Source: Tritrichomonas musculus
Taxonomy: Eukaryota; Parabasalia; Tritrichomonadida; Tritrichomonadidae
Length of the DNA stretch: 64,000 nucleotides
Assembly (NCBI GenBank): GCA_039105265.1
Contig: JAPFFF010000045.1
Location: 310,001 to 374,000, forward strand
Reading direction: 5' to 3'
Below are positions 1-9,824 of the stretch, in pieces; the first letter of the stretch is position 1; the number at the start of each line of letters is the position of its first letter. The notes beneath the pieces were generated by a model that worked only from the letters and a program-made list of their open reading frames with translations, had not been told where the DNA came from and did no database searches. The translations under genes were made by a program, and so were the position numbers.

Positions 1-2071
1 TATTGATGTTGTTAAATATCTTATTTCATTAAATAAGGTTGATGTTGCGTCAAAAACTGTTTTTATTCAATATTTCATGTTGTTGCAACTTTTATAATTT
101 AAGTCTGTTTTCAAAATCAAAATTTTAAATGGAATTCTATTTTGTTTAATATTCATGAAACAATTTTGCATTCTGCTTGTGAATCAGGAAATATTGATCT
201 TGTTAAATATCTTATTTCATTAAGCAAGATTGATATCAAATCGAAGACAATTTTATCTTTTTATTTAATAATGTCTTATTTTATTTATTATTGATAATGT
301 TTCAATAATTAAAAAAAAATCATGGAATTCCAAAATATAAAATATTTTTGAAACTATATTGAATTTTGCTTGCAAGTCGAGAAATATTGATTTAATGAAA
401 TTTTTATTTTCACAATATGAAAGTGATAATCAATCAAAAACCGTTTTTTCATTCAAAAATATATGACATTCAATAAAATTGAATTTAATGAATCATTATT
501 ACATCAAGCATGTATATCTGGAGATATGGATCTTGTAATATATTTAATTTCTTTGAATAACATGAACATAAAACCAACAACAATTTTTAATTATTATTTT
601 TATAAAGTTTACAAAAAAATATAAAATTTATGGAATTTCAAAAAAAAGTAAATATTTATTATACAATTTTGCATTTGGCCTGTAAGTCAGGAAATTGCGA
701 TCTTGTTAAATATTTAATATTATTAGATATTATTGATATCACATCAAAAACAATTTTATTAATATAATATTCATTATGATATTTATATTTTTTGGTTTTC
801 AATTTTGTTTTTTTGCTTTAAAACAATTTTATGACATTTCATTATGATTGTTTTATTATACAATTCTTCATCTTGCTTGTGAATCAGGAAATATTGATAT
901 GGTTAGATATCTTATTTCATTAAATGCAATAGATATTAATTCAAAGTCAATTTTGGTTATTATTTCAATGCAGTTTCAAATAAGATTTATTTTTGACATT
1001 TAAAAAAAAAATTTTTTTTTAATGGAATTCAAAAACATATCATTTAAATTAATGAAACGATATTTCATCTCGCATGCAAATCAGGAAATGTTGATCTTGT
1101 TAAATATCTTGTTTCATTAGGCACACTTGATATAAAATCAAGAAATGATGTTTTTTTTATTATTTAGTTTTTAATTTGATTCCAAATTTCACTTTTTGAA
1201 TGGAATTCCAAAATATTTTTTTTTAATTACACATCATTGCATATTTCATGTGAATCAGAAAGCATAGATATCGTTAAATATCTTATTTCGTTAAATCAAA
1301 TTGATATAAAGTCTAAAACTGTTCTCCTTTTTTTTATTTCAAATGACGTTTTATTGAATTTTTAATTATGTTTTAAACTTCAAAGATTTTTATGGAATTT
1401 AAAATAAAAATATTTATTATACAATTTTACATATTGCATGCGAAATAGGAAATATTGATCTTGTTAAATATATCATCTCATTAAATAGAATTGATATCGA
1501 TTCTAAAATCATTTTATTGTTTTTTGCAGTTTATAAAATTCAATTAGTGTATTTTTATTATGTTTAAATTGATCAAATTCATCAGATTTCATAATTTTTT
1601 TTCTTATTATACTGTATTACATTTGGCATGCAAATCAGGAAATATTGATCTTGTTAAATATATAATTTCATTAAATAAAATAAATGTTAAATCAAAAACA
1701 ATTTTTACATTTTTTTATTTTAATGATGTTTCATTGAAAAAATTAATTTCGTTTCAAATTAAAAAAGAATATTTTATGCAATTTTATAAATCTTTTTTTC
1801 CTAATGAAACAATATTGCATATTGCTTGTGAATCTAAAAATATTGATCTTGTCAAATATCTTATTTCTTTGAAAAAGATTGATGTGAAATCAAAAACAGT
1901 TTTTTTTATGTTTATTTTTAAATGCAATTTCAAATAAAGAAATATCAATTATGTTTTAAAATGTGCAAATATTTCATGGAGTTCTTAATTTTTTTTATTT
2001 ATAATAAAACAATCTTTGATATTGCAGATGAAAAAGAAAGGAAAAAAATCGAAAAAATTTTCAAAAAATGA
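1..2071 (+). pseudogene. Decayed ankyrin-repeat gene, 11 units, 5' end outside window
   Basis: Host gene of the large trichomonad ankyrin family. I count about eleven copies of a block encoding an ankyrin-like helix pair (core ILHIACESGNIDLVKYLIS, then LNKIDIKSKT), spaced roughly 190 bp apart. Each block of about 100 coding bases is followed by 75-90 bases of AT-rich spacer, several of which contain ATGGAATTC. The blocks lie in different frames and most spacers carry stops, so no long reading frame remains; the longest stretch (1560-1937) reads through one spacer and joins two repeats. The last block ends in a plausible basic tail (KERKKIEKIFKK, stop at 2069-2071). Either a pseudogene or, less likely, a gene with an intron-like spacer after every repeat; I saw no trichomonad-type splice signals. 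Ankyrin proteins mediate protein binding; no specific partner can be named. Confidence 0.75.
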
Positions 2072-2123
2072 CTAGATTTAACTTTCAATCAATTAAAGTT
2101 TAATTTGATTATCTAAACTAAGT

Positions 2124-2401
2124 TTATAAACTTTTTTTATTTTTTATTTTAAAAAAAAAAAAAATTAAGTTATACAGGTTACGACATTCAAGTGGCGCCC
2201 AATTCAATTTTTTATCCGAGAATTTGAATGAGAATTCAATTATCCAGTGGCATATTTCTATATTTATCTGTTTGCACTCAGACTCGCTGTTTATGTGGCA
2301 TTGATAGTCTTGGTAGTTTGTCATAAATGAAAATGCTTGGTGACCCTCTATTACAATAAGAAACACAATCAACCAAACAGAAAAATAAGACAGATATTCA
2401 T
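2124..2401 (-). pseudogene. Unknown short secreted-like host fragment
   Basis: On the minus strand an ATG at 2399-2401 opens a hydrophobic stretch (MNICLIFLFG) that stops after ten codons. In the neighbouring frame the hydrophobic run continues (LIVFLIVIEG) into a cysteine- and asparagine-containing region with FMTNYQDYQCH and ECKQINIEICH. The simplest reading is a small secreted or membrane protein with a signal peptide that has lost its frame once, or a sequencing slip. I do not recognise the family. The end at 2124 falls in an A-rich tract and may not be the true C-terminus. Confidence 0.3.
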
Positions 2402-2552
2402 ATATTTTGATTCAATATGTAATTTATTGTTTGCCTATTATTTCAAATATACTTGAATAACTGTTAAAAAAATAACAATTGGTCAATAGGATCTGTTAGA
2501 CTTATCTGAAATATCGATATTAAAATTAAAATAAAAAATTATTATTTATTAT

Positions 2553-3089
2553 TTAATTCAACAAATTATATTCATTTAAAGTAGCTTTATATGCATAAGC
2601 AAATGCTAATATATTCAATGTAAATACAGATGAAGAATTAATATTATCAAAGATATGATTTAATATACCCAAAGGAAATAATATATCTTTCAAATAACTA
2701 GGAAATAATTTGATACTAATCCATTTCTTAATATTATATCCAAGATAATTATATTGCCCTTTTTTTTCATCGTGAAGTTCACAAACATAATCAGATGAAT
2801 AAATTGCAGTTTTTTCATCCATCCAAGCACAATCAATTTGTTTTTTATCTAATTCACCAACAAATTTATTCATTTTTGGTTCATATTTTATATTTGTTTT
2901 TGCTTTGATACTACTCAATGTGAAATAAACATGTGTAAAATAATAATAATAACTATGAGTTGCAGAAGGTCTTATATTAAAGCGAGGAGCTGCAGTTCTT
3001 GAACCCCATGAATTTTTGCAAATTAAACATTTTTTATCAAAATCATATCCTTCAATGATTGCAGCATGGCTTCCATCCGAAATACCTAA
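2553..3089 (-). pseudogene. C-terminal fragment of papain-like cysteine peptidase (C1-like)
   Basis: The minus-strand frame, open from about 3089 to the stop at 2553, contains SDGSHAAIIEGYDFDKKCL followed by ICKNSWGS. These match the two C-terminal catalytic blocks of clan CA papain-type peptidases: the His in an SHA(V/A)xxxGYD context and the Asn in KNSWG. The catalytic Cys half is missing, an in-frame stop lies just upstream (3090-3092), and the Sel1 gene on the other strand starts about there. After the NSWG block come a tyrosine-rich stretch (about 2945-2975) and roughly 120 residues that I do not recognise. Trichomonads carry many such peptidases, usually secreted or lysosomal. Seen: motifs and missing N-terminal half. 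Inferred: a truncated host pseudogene. Confidence 0.55.
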
Positions 3090-4349
3090 TCAATTAATGG
3101 ATGAATTTGATGAAAAAACAGCAAAAATTATTAAAAAGTGTTGTCTCTTGTACAAAGAAGTTAAATATAATAAAGAAAAAGGAGATATTTTTCTTAAAAA
3201 TTTTGGCAGATAAAGGAAATAATCATGCACAATTATTTTATGGATTAACTTTATTACAGAATGAAGATTTGAATACTGATGAATCAAAAGCTTCATTCTA
3301 TTTCAAAGAGTCAAGAAACAATGGAAATAAATATTCTAATTTTTTCTACATTTTCAGTCAATTATGCTATAAAAAAGAAATAAAATATGATTTTAAATAT
3401 AATAGCTTGATACTTTTACTTAGCTTTATTTCTGTTCAATCAAAAAAAAATCTATCAAAAAAAGGAGTTGAATGTATCAAATATTTTGTTAATAAAGAAG
3501 AAATAAATTCGATGTTTTTTTTACGGAAAAAGGCTATTTATTAGTATATACGAAATAATAAAAACAGATGAGAAGAAAGCTCTTTATTATTTGAAAAAGT
3601 CTGCTGATAAAGGTCATAATAGATCGATTGAATATTATGGAGATTTGTTGTATAGAGGTTATGGAAGTAAACATGATAAGAAAGATGCAGCTAAATATTT
3701 AAGAATAGCTGCCAATGCTGGAGTTCTTCATTCAATGAATATTTATGGTAAAACGCTTTTGTTTGGTTATAAAATTAGAAAGAATGTTAAAGAAGGACAA
3801 AAATATTTAAAAAGATCTGCCGATTTGGGCAATGTTGATTCGATGTTTTATTATGCCAAATCACAATTAAAATCAAATAAAAAAGAAGCTTTCAAATATT
3901 TTCAAATAGCTGCGGAAAAAGGAGAACCAAGATCAAACTATGAATGTGGTAAAATTCTATGCTTAGAAAAAGAAGATTTGTCTAAAAAATTTAAAGCAAT
4001 TTATCATTTTAATCATTCTTCATTATGGTGGTATACCGAATCTAAATCATTATTTAGATTAGGAGAAATATATTTTGATGTAGATGATGACGATATAAAA
4101 AAAACAGGTCTTCGATTACTTAAAATGGCTGCAGAAGAAGGAAATAGAAAAGCAAAATTAAAATACGGCATACTATTATTGAAAGGAAATGAGACCTCTC
4201 AAAATATAAAGCAAGGTTTATATTATATTATGAGTTGGTTTTTTGATTATATTGATGATGAAAAGAATATTAAAAAAATTTTAAAGGTTTTGTTTTCTAT
4301 AATTATCCTCGACCTATTATTTCTTACAATATTATTAACGTTCTTTTAA
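3085..4349 (+). pseudogene. Sel1-repeat (TPR-like) host gene, frame-disrupted
   Basis: Sel1-like repeats on the plus strand: residues such as LKKSADKGHNRSIEYYGDLL, LRIAANAGVLHSMNIYGKTL and LKRSADLGNVDSMFYYAKS repeat about every 36 residues, the usual scaffold of alpha-helical pairs for protein binding. The longest intact part is 3591-4349, ending in a hydrophobic tail (KVLFSIIILDLLFLTILLTFF minus its last residue) that could be a C-terminal membrane anchor. Upstream, repeats continue in 3101-3544 but in another frame; the switch is near a run of eight T around 3513-3521, and a further switch seems to lie near 3190. No kinase domain is visible, unlike the gene at 59907. Probably a pseudogene, though homopolymer sequencing errors could explain the shifts. 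Confidence 0.65.
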
Positions 4350-4496
4350 TTATAACTAAAATGATCATATAAATTAACATTTTTTAAATCTTTCTTCAAA
4401 TATACAGAATATTTTGGATTAATCTTATAAAAGATATTAAAAAAGCATTAATAGTATTTGGAGTGATGTCTGTTTATATAATAATTTTATTTTAAT

Positions 4497-4729
4497 ACTT
4501 TTTTTTGAAAATTTGTTTATTTCATTGCACATAACAACAAATATAAAGCATTCAATATAAAAATAGAATAAATACATAAATTAATTAAATTGAAATAAAG
4601 ATGAATATAAATTTATTTTATTTTGTAAACCATTCAATTTTTTTTATTTAAAATATTTATTCCGAAGATAGGAGATTCATACTATTTGTTGTTATGTGCA
4701 ATGAAATAAACAAATTTTCAAAAAAAAGT
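4497..4729. repeat. Palindromic host repeat with 47-bp arms, split by element A
   Basis: The 47 bases at 4497-4543 and 4683-4729 are near-perfect inverted copies (both contain TTTCATTGCACATAACAACA or its complement) around a spacer of about 139 bases. The match seems to continue beyond element A: bases after 58286 (ATTTAAAATAA) resemble the complement of the bases just left of 4497 (ATTAAAATAA). The repeat was therefore there before A inserted into its right arm. It could be a miniature inverted-repeat transposon or a hairpin repeat. The 4350-4496 stretch before it is AT-rich and I see nothing else in it. Confidence 0.6.
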
Positions 4730-5339
4730 AGTAGTGTATATGAGATAAGACTGGGTACAAAATAGAGGTGTTCAAAAATGAAACATAACTCAACGCCAGT
4801 TTAAAAATTCATGAAAACATAAATTATTAATAAATTATTTCATAATTGAATGTCATTAATTCTTCACGTATTTTATCAACCGACAAAAACGACTTTTGTT
4901 AATTTTTCATAAATTTATAACGTAAATGTGAAAAAATTAATTGATTTAGTTTTAACCGTCCGCAGATTCCAAATAACGAATAAATTAATAACCGTCCGCA
5001 GATTCCACATATTTTAAAAAATAACGTATATTTTCATGAAAAAATACTCTGCTAACCGCTGCGGATCATTCAAATATCATCTAACCGTCCGCAGATTCCA
5101 CATTTTTATAAAAATTTTATAATTCAATACCTTCAGAAAATTAAAGTCAAGAAATTTTTTTAAATAAACGTTCTCCAAAATTTTATAAATAACGTTCTCC
5201 AAAATTTTTTAAATAACCGTCCGCAGATTCCAAATAATTTTTATAAATAAACGTTCTCCAAATATTTTTTAAATAACCGTCCGCAGATTCCAAATAATTT
5301 TTAAAAAATTATTTTATCATTTATTTTTATATCACATGT
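4730..5339 (+). repeat. Left terminal inverted repeat of element A
   Basis: Inverted match to 57665-58281 over about 610 bp; element B is inserted near its inner end and the similarity seems to resume for a short way after 21872. It contains five copies of the 15-mer CCGTCCGCAGATTCC (starts 4956, 4992, 5085, 5217, 5277), interleaved with AACGTTCTCCAAA motifs. Two of the 15-mers lie in a 36-bp tandem unit (start-to-start distance 36), of which the right arm has three copies. No gene. Differences between the arms include unit copy number and scattered substitutions. Confidence 0.88.
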
Positions 5340-5620
5340 AGTAGAGTGGTTAAGGGGGGCTACAGGGACAAGCCCTTTCGCCCCCACTTACCGGTTTTGA
5401 AGGTCGTCTGAGACCCTCCTAACAGCCCTCCAGAGGCCCATTACGGGCATTCCGTCAACTCCCCACCCTCAACACCTCCCGAGAAGCTCAAATCACCCAA
5501 AAAACGACAGTTACGGACCTCTAAACGAGTTTTCCAATCACAGCCATCTCCACTGCTCCAACAGCTGCTTGGAAACACTAGGGATTTCGTTATAGAGACA
5601 TCTTTTTAGCCTCACCGCAA

Positions 5621-5959
5621 ATGATTACTCCCTATTACATTCACCATGACGACTTCAACGGTCTTGCAGTCCCTGATCAGGTCATGCCTAACGATATCAA
5701 ACGTATTGTATCTCACGGTAAGCACACGTTCCGTAAACGAATCTTCTTCTTCAGCCCCAGTCAACGACAGGTATATCGATACATCGCAACCGATAAGCTC
5801 GTCGAGGTAGTGAAGGGGCACACGGTCGACAATACATTGAGGTTCAACCTAGTGACGGATGAATCCAGACACGACACTCTATGTGTGAACGATCGAATGC
5901 TTGATATCATCAGGGACATGCCCAAGATCGAATTGCCGGACATGCGTCGCTGTCGTTGA
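5621..5959 (+). CDS. 112-aa unknown protein inside B terminal repeat (left copy)
   Basis: Reading frame within the left terminal repeat, so a second identical copy lies at 21252-21590. The start is supported by the CAAATG context that most B and C genes share, and the codons favour C or G at the third position like the other B genes. The product is mixed charge, with IRDMPKIELPDMRRCR at the basic C-terminus, and has no membrane segment. I do not recognise the family. Overlapping antisense frames exist at 5612-5821 and 5761-6048 but lack this start context. Being in the repeat doubles its dose and places it first from either end, where early or regulatory viral genes often lie; that role is a guess. 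Confidence 0.55.
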   Translation: MITPYYIHHDDFNGLAVPDQVMPNDIKRIVSHGKHTFRKRIFFFSPSQRQVYRYIATDKLVEVVKGHTVDNTLRFNLVTDESRHDTLCVNDRMLDIIRDMPKIELPDMRRCR

Positions 5960-6092
5960 ATCATTTTCGGTCTCAGAAATGGAGTTCTTGGCGTGAGTAT
6001 CGTCCCCGGATTATCACTTACGATACCTCCGACACTGAAATGCCTCAAACGATTTCTCTATCGATTTTTTATCCCGTAGTCATACACATAAG

Positions 6093-6326
6093 ATGAACGC
6101 CTGTGAAGATGTATTCGAAGCTATCGACATCTCTGAAGTTCATTCAGTCAACGACATCATCGAATTCATCGAAGACTACTTCGGTGATGAGATAGAGCTC
6201 GATGTTGAGGTTGAAAACGAATCCGATTTCGACAGACTCTTAAACGTAGCCTACGACGACGATATCGGCATGGACAGAAAGATCGAAGTCATCAAGACCA
6301 TTATCGGATTGGTGTTGGATGACTAA
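6093..6326 (+). CDS. 77-aa acidic unknown protein inside B terminal repeat (left copy)
   Basis: Short strongly acidic protein (runs such as IIEFIEDYFGDEIELDVEVE and a DDDIGMDRK segment), predicted mainly helical, no cysteines beyond residue 4, no membrane segment. An identical copy lies at 20885-21118 on the other strand. It follows the 112-aa gene by 133 bases in the same direction and ends 20 bases before the inner limit of the repeat. I do not recognise it. Such small acidic proteins can be DNA mimics or transcription regulators, but nothing here proves that. Confidence 0.6.
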   Translation: MNACEDVFEAIDISEVHSVNDIIEFIEDYFGDEIELDVEVENESDFDRLLNVAYDDDIGMDRKIEVIKTIIGLVLDD

Positions 6327-6391
6327 ATCGGATCTTCATTTTTGGAGTCCGTCCCCGGGATTATCGAAGTCCACTGTTTTGCTTCTCCTAA

Positions 6392-7822
6392 ATGAGTTAC
6401 CGCAGAGATATCCAAGTGAATGAACAGACCCATTTACCACTTGAAACGACGTATAACTCGTCAATAGATGGAGTCGTAGATGAAGTCTACCCTAACAGGA
6501 TCCATTTTCAGTACCCTCCTGAATGGCATACCTCTAACGTAGACGAGAAGATCATCGGTATCAGAGCCATCCATCTCAAACGCAAAAGCAGGACAGTTCG
6601 ATTCTTTCTATACGTCAGGAAGTACAAGAAGGATGAGTTCGAAGACAATAAGGATCACGGAAGATCCGAATACGCGCTTCGGTTGATGGATGAAATAGCA
6701 GACGATCTTCCTGATGATTTCTGGTGGTTTATCGAGAAGAAAGAGAACAAAGAACTACACCAGATCATCAACGAGGCTTCTCGAGCGAAGTACAGTAAAA
6801 CCTACTATTATCTGGACAAATCCCAACGATTTGACATCATGATTTCGACCCTGAATTACGCTCAAGTGTACCAATTCCTGTCATACTCGTTCTCTAGTGA
6901 GGAACGTAGGCGTATCGATAATCAAACAAACAACAACAGCTCACTTGAAGAACGTGCCGAGATCCAGTTATCGAAAATGAAAGCCGAAGACGTCGGCGTG
7001 TTTCGAATCCCTATTCAGATCACGATTGACGAAGACGACTCATGGGAAGACATCTCTGACAAGTTCATGGGATGTATCTCTAATGCTAGCCTATATGAGT
7101 ATATCCGTTCTAAGGTGATCAAGGCTAACGATGACGAAGTGGTGATAAAGCTGACTGAATTGAATTCCATTCGCGACGATTACGACTTGATGATACTGCG
7201 CAGTGATGAGTTTCTCGAAAACCCGATTCCGTTCTTCGTTACGAGTGACGACATCATAGTCAACAACGATTCCAAGCATATGAAACAACTCATAATCGAG
7301 CAGCCCGATAACATACTGATCAATAACGATTACTATTGCGATTACTTGATCACTCCAATCAACGATTCCTCCTACACAAAGGTTTATTCGACACCCGAGC
7401 CTGAGATGCGCAGCTCCATATATCCGTATCTGCGTAATACCCATGAAGTAGACTTCGACGAAGGACGCTTCATTCACGGCTCCGATACACGAAACTTCCT
7501 GAACATCGGCCCCAATCCGAATCAAAACCATGTCGGATACACCAACGTGTACCATCGGAATCTGCGCTTCTGCAACATCAGAACCGATTTGGATTGTCGA
7601 ATAGCTGCCTCATTCGCAAGTCAATCGAACCATAACATCATCGGATGTACTAACGAGACTTTCGAGAACATCAAGTACTACAAGATCAACGATAACGGTA
7701 ATTCGTTCTGGATAGAGTGTTACGACAACGATGATATCAATATCCCGATCAACTTCAACAATGATGTGGTCCTGACAATGGATGTTGTGTTCCTGCAGAA
7801 CCGGAAGCTACTGTACTCTTAA
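6392..7822 (+). CDS. 476-aa candidate minor capsid/penton-like protein of B
   Basis: First gene inside the unique part of B; start CCTAAATG. The N-terminal third is charged (IIGIRAIHLKRKSRTVRFFL). The last 60 residues (NSFWIECYDNDDINIPI then VVLTMDVVFLQNR) read as alternating beta strands ending in a hydrophobic strand, like the end of single-jelly-roll penton proteins in Polintons and adenoviruses. No enzyme motif. It is followed 10 bases later by the integrase in the same direction, and again closely by the ATPase, suggesting one transcription block. The penton call rests on pattern only; the 251-aa protein at 19942 is an equal or better candidate, so this one may be another virion protein. 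Confidence 0.4.
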   Translation: MSYRRDIQVNEQTHLPLETTYNSSIDGVVDEVYPNRIHFQYPPEWHTSNVDEKIIGIRAIHLKRKSRTVRFFLYVRKYKKDEFEDNKDHGRSEYALRLMDEIADDLPDDFWWFIEKKENKELHQIINEASRAKYSKTYYYLDKSQRFDIMISTLNYAQVYQFLSYSFSSEERRRIDNQTNNNSSLEERAEIQLSKMKAEDVGVFRIPIQITIDEDDSWEDISDKFMGCISNASLYEYIRSKVIKANDDEVVIKLTELNSIRDDYDLMILRSDEFLENPIPFFVTSDDIIVNNDSKHMKQLIIEQPDNILINNDYYCDYLITPINDSSYTKVYSTPEPEMRSSIYPYLRNTHEVDFDEGRFIHGSDTRNFLNIGPNPNQNHVGYTNVYHRNLRFCNIRTDLDCRIAASFASQSNHNIIGCTNETFENIKYYKINDNGNSFWIECYDNDDINIPINFNNDVVLTMDVVFLQNRKLLYS

Positions 7823-7832
7823 TCCATCGTAA

Positions 7833-8933
7833 ATGAGTTTCATAGAAACCTTTGCGAAGCAAAGCCGCATCAAGTTCAAGACCATTGATGAAGTGTATAC
7901 CAAGTACCCGACCAATACGATATCCAAGTTCAAGAGAATCGCTAATAGGTATGGCTTTACTGATGATGAAGCTAAGGAGTTTCTGAGTAACAGAGTCGTT
8001 CACGATCAGCACGTTCCAGCGCCCAAATTCATGCACATCTATTCGAAGATCCGGCATGGCTTCCAGATGGATACATTCATTGACAACCCCAATTACTTGA
8101 TGCTCATCAACATCAATACCCGAAAGGCTTACGCGTATGAGATGAACGGTAAGGGAGCCAGGGAAGTGCTGAGATCGTTAAACGAGTTCATTAAGGTAGA
8201 ACCCGAATGTAAGTCCATTGAATCCGATGAAGATACGGCCTATTTATCGAAATCCGTCCTCGACTTCATGAGAGAACACGACATCGTCTATACAACCACA
8301 ACGGATAATGACCATAACAAACTCGGTATCATCAATCGATTCATGAGGACCATTCGTGACATGAAAGCTAACGAACCTTCCGCTGATGTGCTATCCTTAG
8401 TGGAGTCCTATAACGACATGCCTCACCGATCTCTCGATTACAAGTCCCCTAACGACATTACCGAAGAAGATGAGTTGGAGTATATCGATAAGATGAGTCA
8501 TCAGGAGAGTCCATACAAGTTCGAACCTGGCGACTTCGTCAGAGTAGTTCTCGATAAGAGTCCGTTAACGAAGCACCGTTCCAATCTATCTAAGCAGTCC
8601 TACATCGTCGACTCCAAAGGCGGCAACCAATTCGTGATCCGTTCTAGCGATGGTTCCGTGGATACTCTACCGGGATATAGGCTCGTGAAGGCTGCTAAGA
8701 ACGTTCCGTTAGCGACGACCATTAAGAACGGCAAACGCGGTATCGTTAAGGAGATTCGATCGTATAATCAGAAACGAGACACCTACACGATCACGTACGA
8801 GGATTCCGACGTGACAGACACCATCAAAGCGAAGAACATGCGGGAAGGTCATCCAACGAAATTATCGACTATGGAGCGTCAGTACTGGGTTAACCGAAAA
8901 CGGATTCCCGATCAGATAAGGAAGTTCATTTAA
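7833..8933 (+). CDS. Retroviral-type (rve) integrase of element B, fossil
   Basis: 366-residue integrase of the Maverick c-integrase type, which inserts the linear element into host DNA and makes the short target duplication. Visible: a helical N-terminal region; a core with KIRHGFQMDTFIDN, then the strand YLMLININTRKAYAYEMNG typical of rve cores; a helix containing IINRFMRTIRDM and the segment SYNDMPHRSLDYKSPNDI, standard for integrases (YNxxPHxSLxxxSP); then a C-terminal SH3/chromo-like part (FEPGDFVRVVLDKSPL and YRLVKAAKNV). Start CGTAAATG, 10 bases after the preceding gene. Related to the integrases of C (41755-43002) and A (51469-53076). Confidence 0.85.
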   Translation: MSFIETFAKQSRIKFKTIDEVYTKYPTNTISKFKRIANRYGFTDDEAKEFLSNRVVHDQHVPAPKFMHIYSKIRHGFQMDTFIDNPNYLMLININTRKAYAYEMNGKGAREVLRSLNEFIKVEPECKSIESDEDTAYLSKSVLDFMREHDIVYTTTTDNDHNKLGIINRFMRTIRDMKANEPSADVLSLVESYNDMPHRSLDYKSPNDITEEDELEYIDKMSHQESPYKFEPGDFVRVVLDKSPLTKHRSNLSKQSYIVDSKGGNQFVIRSSDGSVDTLPGYRLVKAAKNVPLATTIKNGKRGIVKEIRSYNQKRDTYTITYEDSDVTDTIKAKNMREGHPTKLSTMERQYWVNRKRIPDQIRKFI

Positions 8934-8943
8934 CGTCTCGTAA

Positions 8944-9795
8944 ATGAGTGAGATCAAGAAGGTTGAAGAGCTTATCGAAGATTCGTTACGGAAGAACCAA
9001 CGGGACATCGAGATGGCCCTCATTAAACCCCTCGCTCCTGAATACCCATTTTCGACAAACGGTATCTACTTCCTTATCGGCAAGATGGGAGCAGGTAAAT
9101 CGTTCTGGATATGGCGTCACATCATGATAACGGAACGTCTATTCAAGAAACCGTATTACAGTAAGATCATCTTCTGCTCGACGTCAGGGAAGCTCGATAA
9201 GACCGCTGAAGTGTTATCCAAGAACGTGAAGACCCCTATCGAGTACGTCAAAGAAGACGACCTTCTCCCATACCTCAAACGACATCTCAGACGGAAACTC
9301 AAATACTATGCAATGGTGAAGCACGTCCTATCTAAGATGGTCGAAGCGAATGAAGAGATGGCGAGAATCATCTCCAAGCATTCGTTAAACGAGATCGAAG
9401 ACAGAATCGCCTATATAGCGAGTAAGCTCGTTCAGTACCAGACCGCTTCGTACCCTTACAATACGTTGCTCGTTCTCGATGACGCTGCTGGATCTCCGTT
9501 ACTCAAGAACGGTAACAGCGAACTCTGTCGACTACTCACCAAGACGAGACACTTCAACCTAACCTGCATCATAGCTGTTCAGACGCTCCGCTTCGTTCAT
9601 CTCAACGTTAAGAGGTTAGCCACAGACATCATCTGTTACAGCGGTTTCAGTAAAGAAGACTTCACAGCGATGCTTCAACAGACACCAAACAATCTCGATA
9701 TCAAGTCGACGACATCCGAATACCTTAACCATAAGGGCCAGCATGACCGATTCATCATCAACATCGTTGCCAACGAAGCACACTTCGAAGAGTAA
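8944..9795 (+). CDS. A32-like packaging ATPase of element B
   Basis: 283-residue FtsK/HerA-superfamily ATPase that pumps element DNA into preformed capsids. Walker A is FLIGKMGAGKSFW (about residues 41-53), Walker B is LLVLDDAAGS (about 177-186), and a sensor-like CIIAVQTLRF follows at about 209. The size matches Polinton ATPases. Start CGTAAATG 10 bases after the integrase stop. Order integrase-ATPase-pVI-like-capsid on one strand suggests a morphogenesis block. Confidence 0.85.
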   Translation: MSEIKKVEELIEDSLRKNQRDIEMALIKPLAPEYPFSTNGIYFLIGKMGAGKSFWIWRHIMITERLFKKPYYSKIIFCSTSGKLDKTAEVLSKNVKTPIEYVKEDDLLPYLKRHLRRKLKYYAMVKHVLSKMVEANEEMARIISKHSLNEIEDRIAYIASKLVQYQTASYPYNTLLVLDDAAGSPLLKNGNSELCRLLTKTRHFNLTCIIAVQTLRFVHLNVKRLATDIICYSGFSKEDFTAMLQQTPNNLDIKSTTSEYLNHKGQHDRFIINIVANEAHFEE

Positions 9796-9824
9796 ACCCG
9801 ATGTATTTTTGTTTCACATAAACC

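Larger units (their letters stand above)
5340..6346 (+). repeat. Left 1,007-bp terminal inverted repeat of element B
   Basis: Matches the reverse complement of 20865-21871 without any difference in the stretches I compared, including two complete reading frames. The first 280 bases (5340-5620) are GC-rich and hold no gene. The match ends abruptly at TTTTTGGA, just before the start region of the 476-aa gene on this side. Confidence 0.93.

Noticed and set aside
1-2071. Ankyrin spacers as classical trichomonad introns
   Set aside because: I saw neither the GT(A/T)(T/C)GT start nor the ACTAACACACAG end known from Trichomonas introns in the spacers.
4956-5291. Regularly repeated 15-mers, CRISPR-like at first sight
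   Set aside because: They occur in inverted form at both ends of an element, spacers are short, irregular and AT-rich, and the organism is a eukaryote; they are terminal-repeat subrepeats.
5340-5420. GAGTGGTTAAGG at the end of B, similar to a tRNA-Ser/Leu D arm
   Set aside because: No B box or clover-leaf follows; it is the terminus of the inverted repeat.
5761-6048. 95-aa minus-strand frame (and its mirror at 21163-21450)
   Set aside because: It overlaps the 112-aa frame, crosses its stop and the spacer, and lacks the AAATG context.
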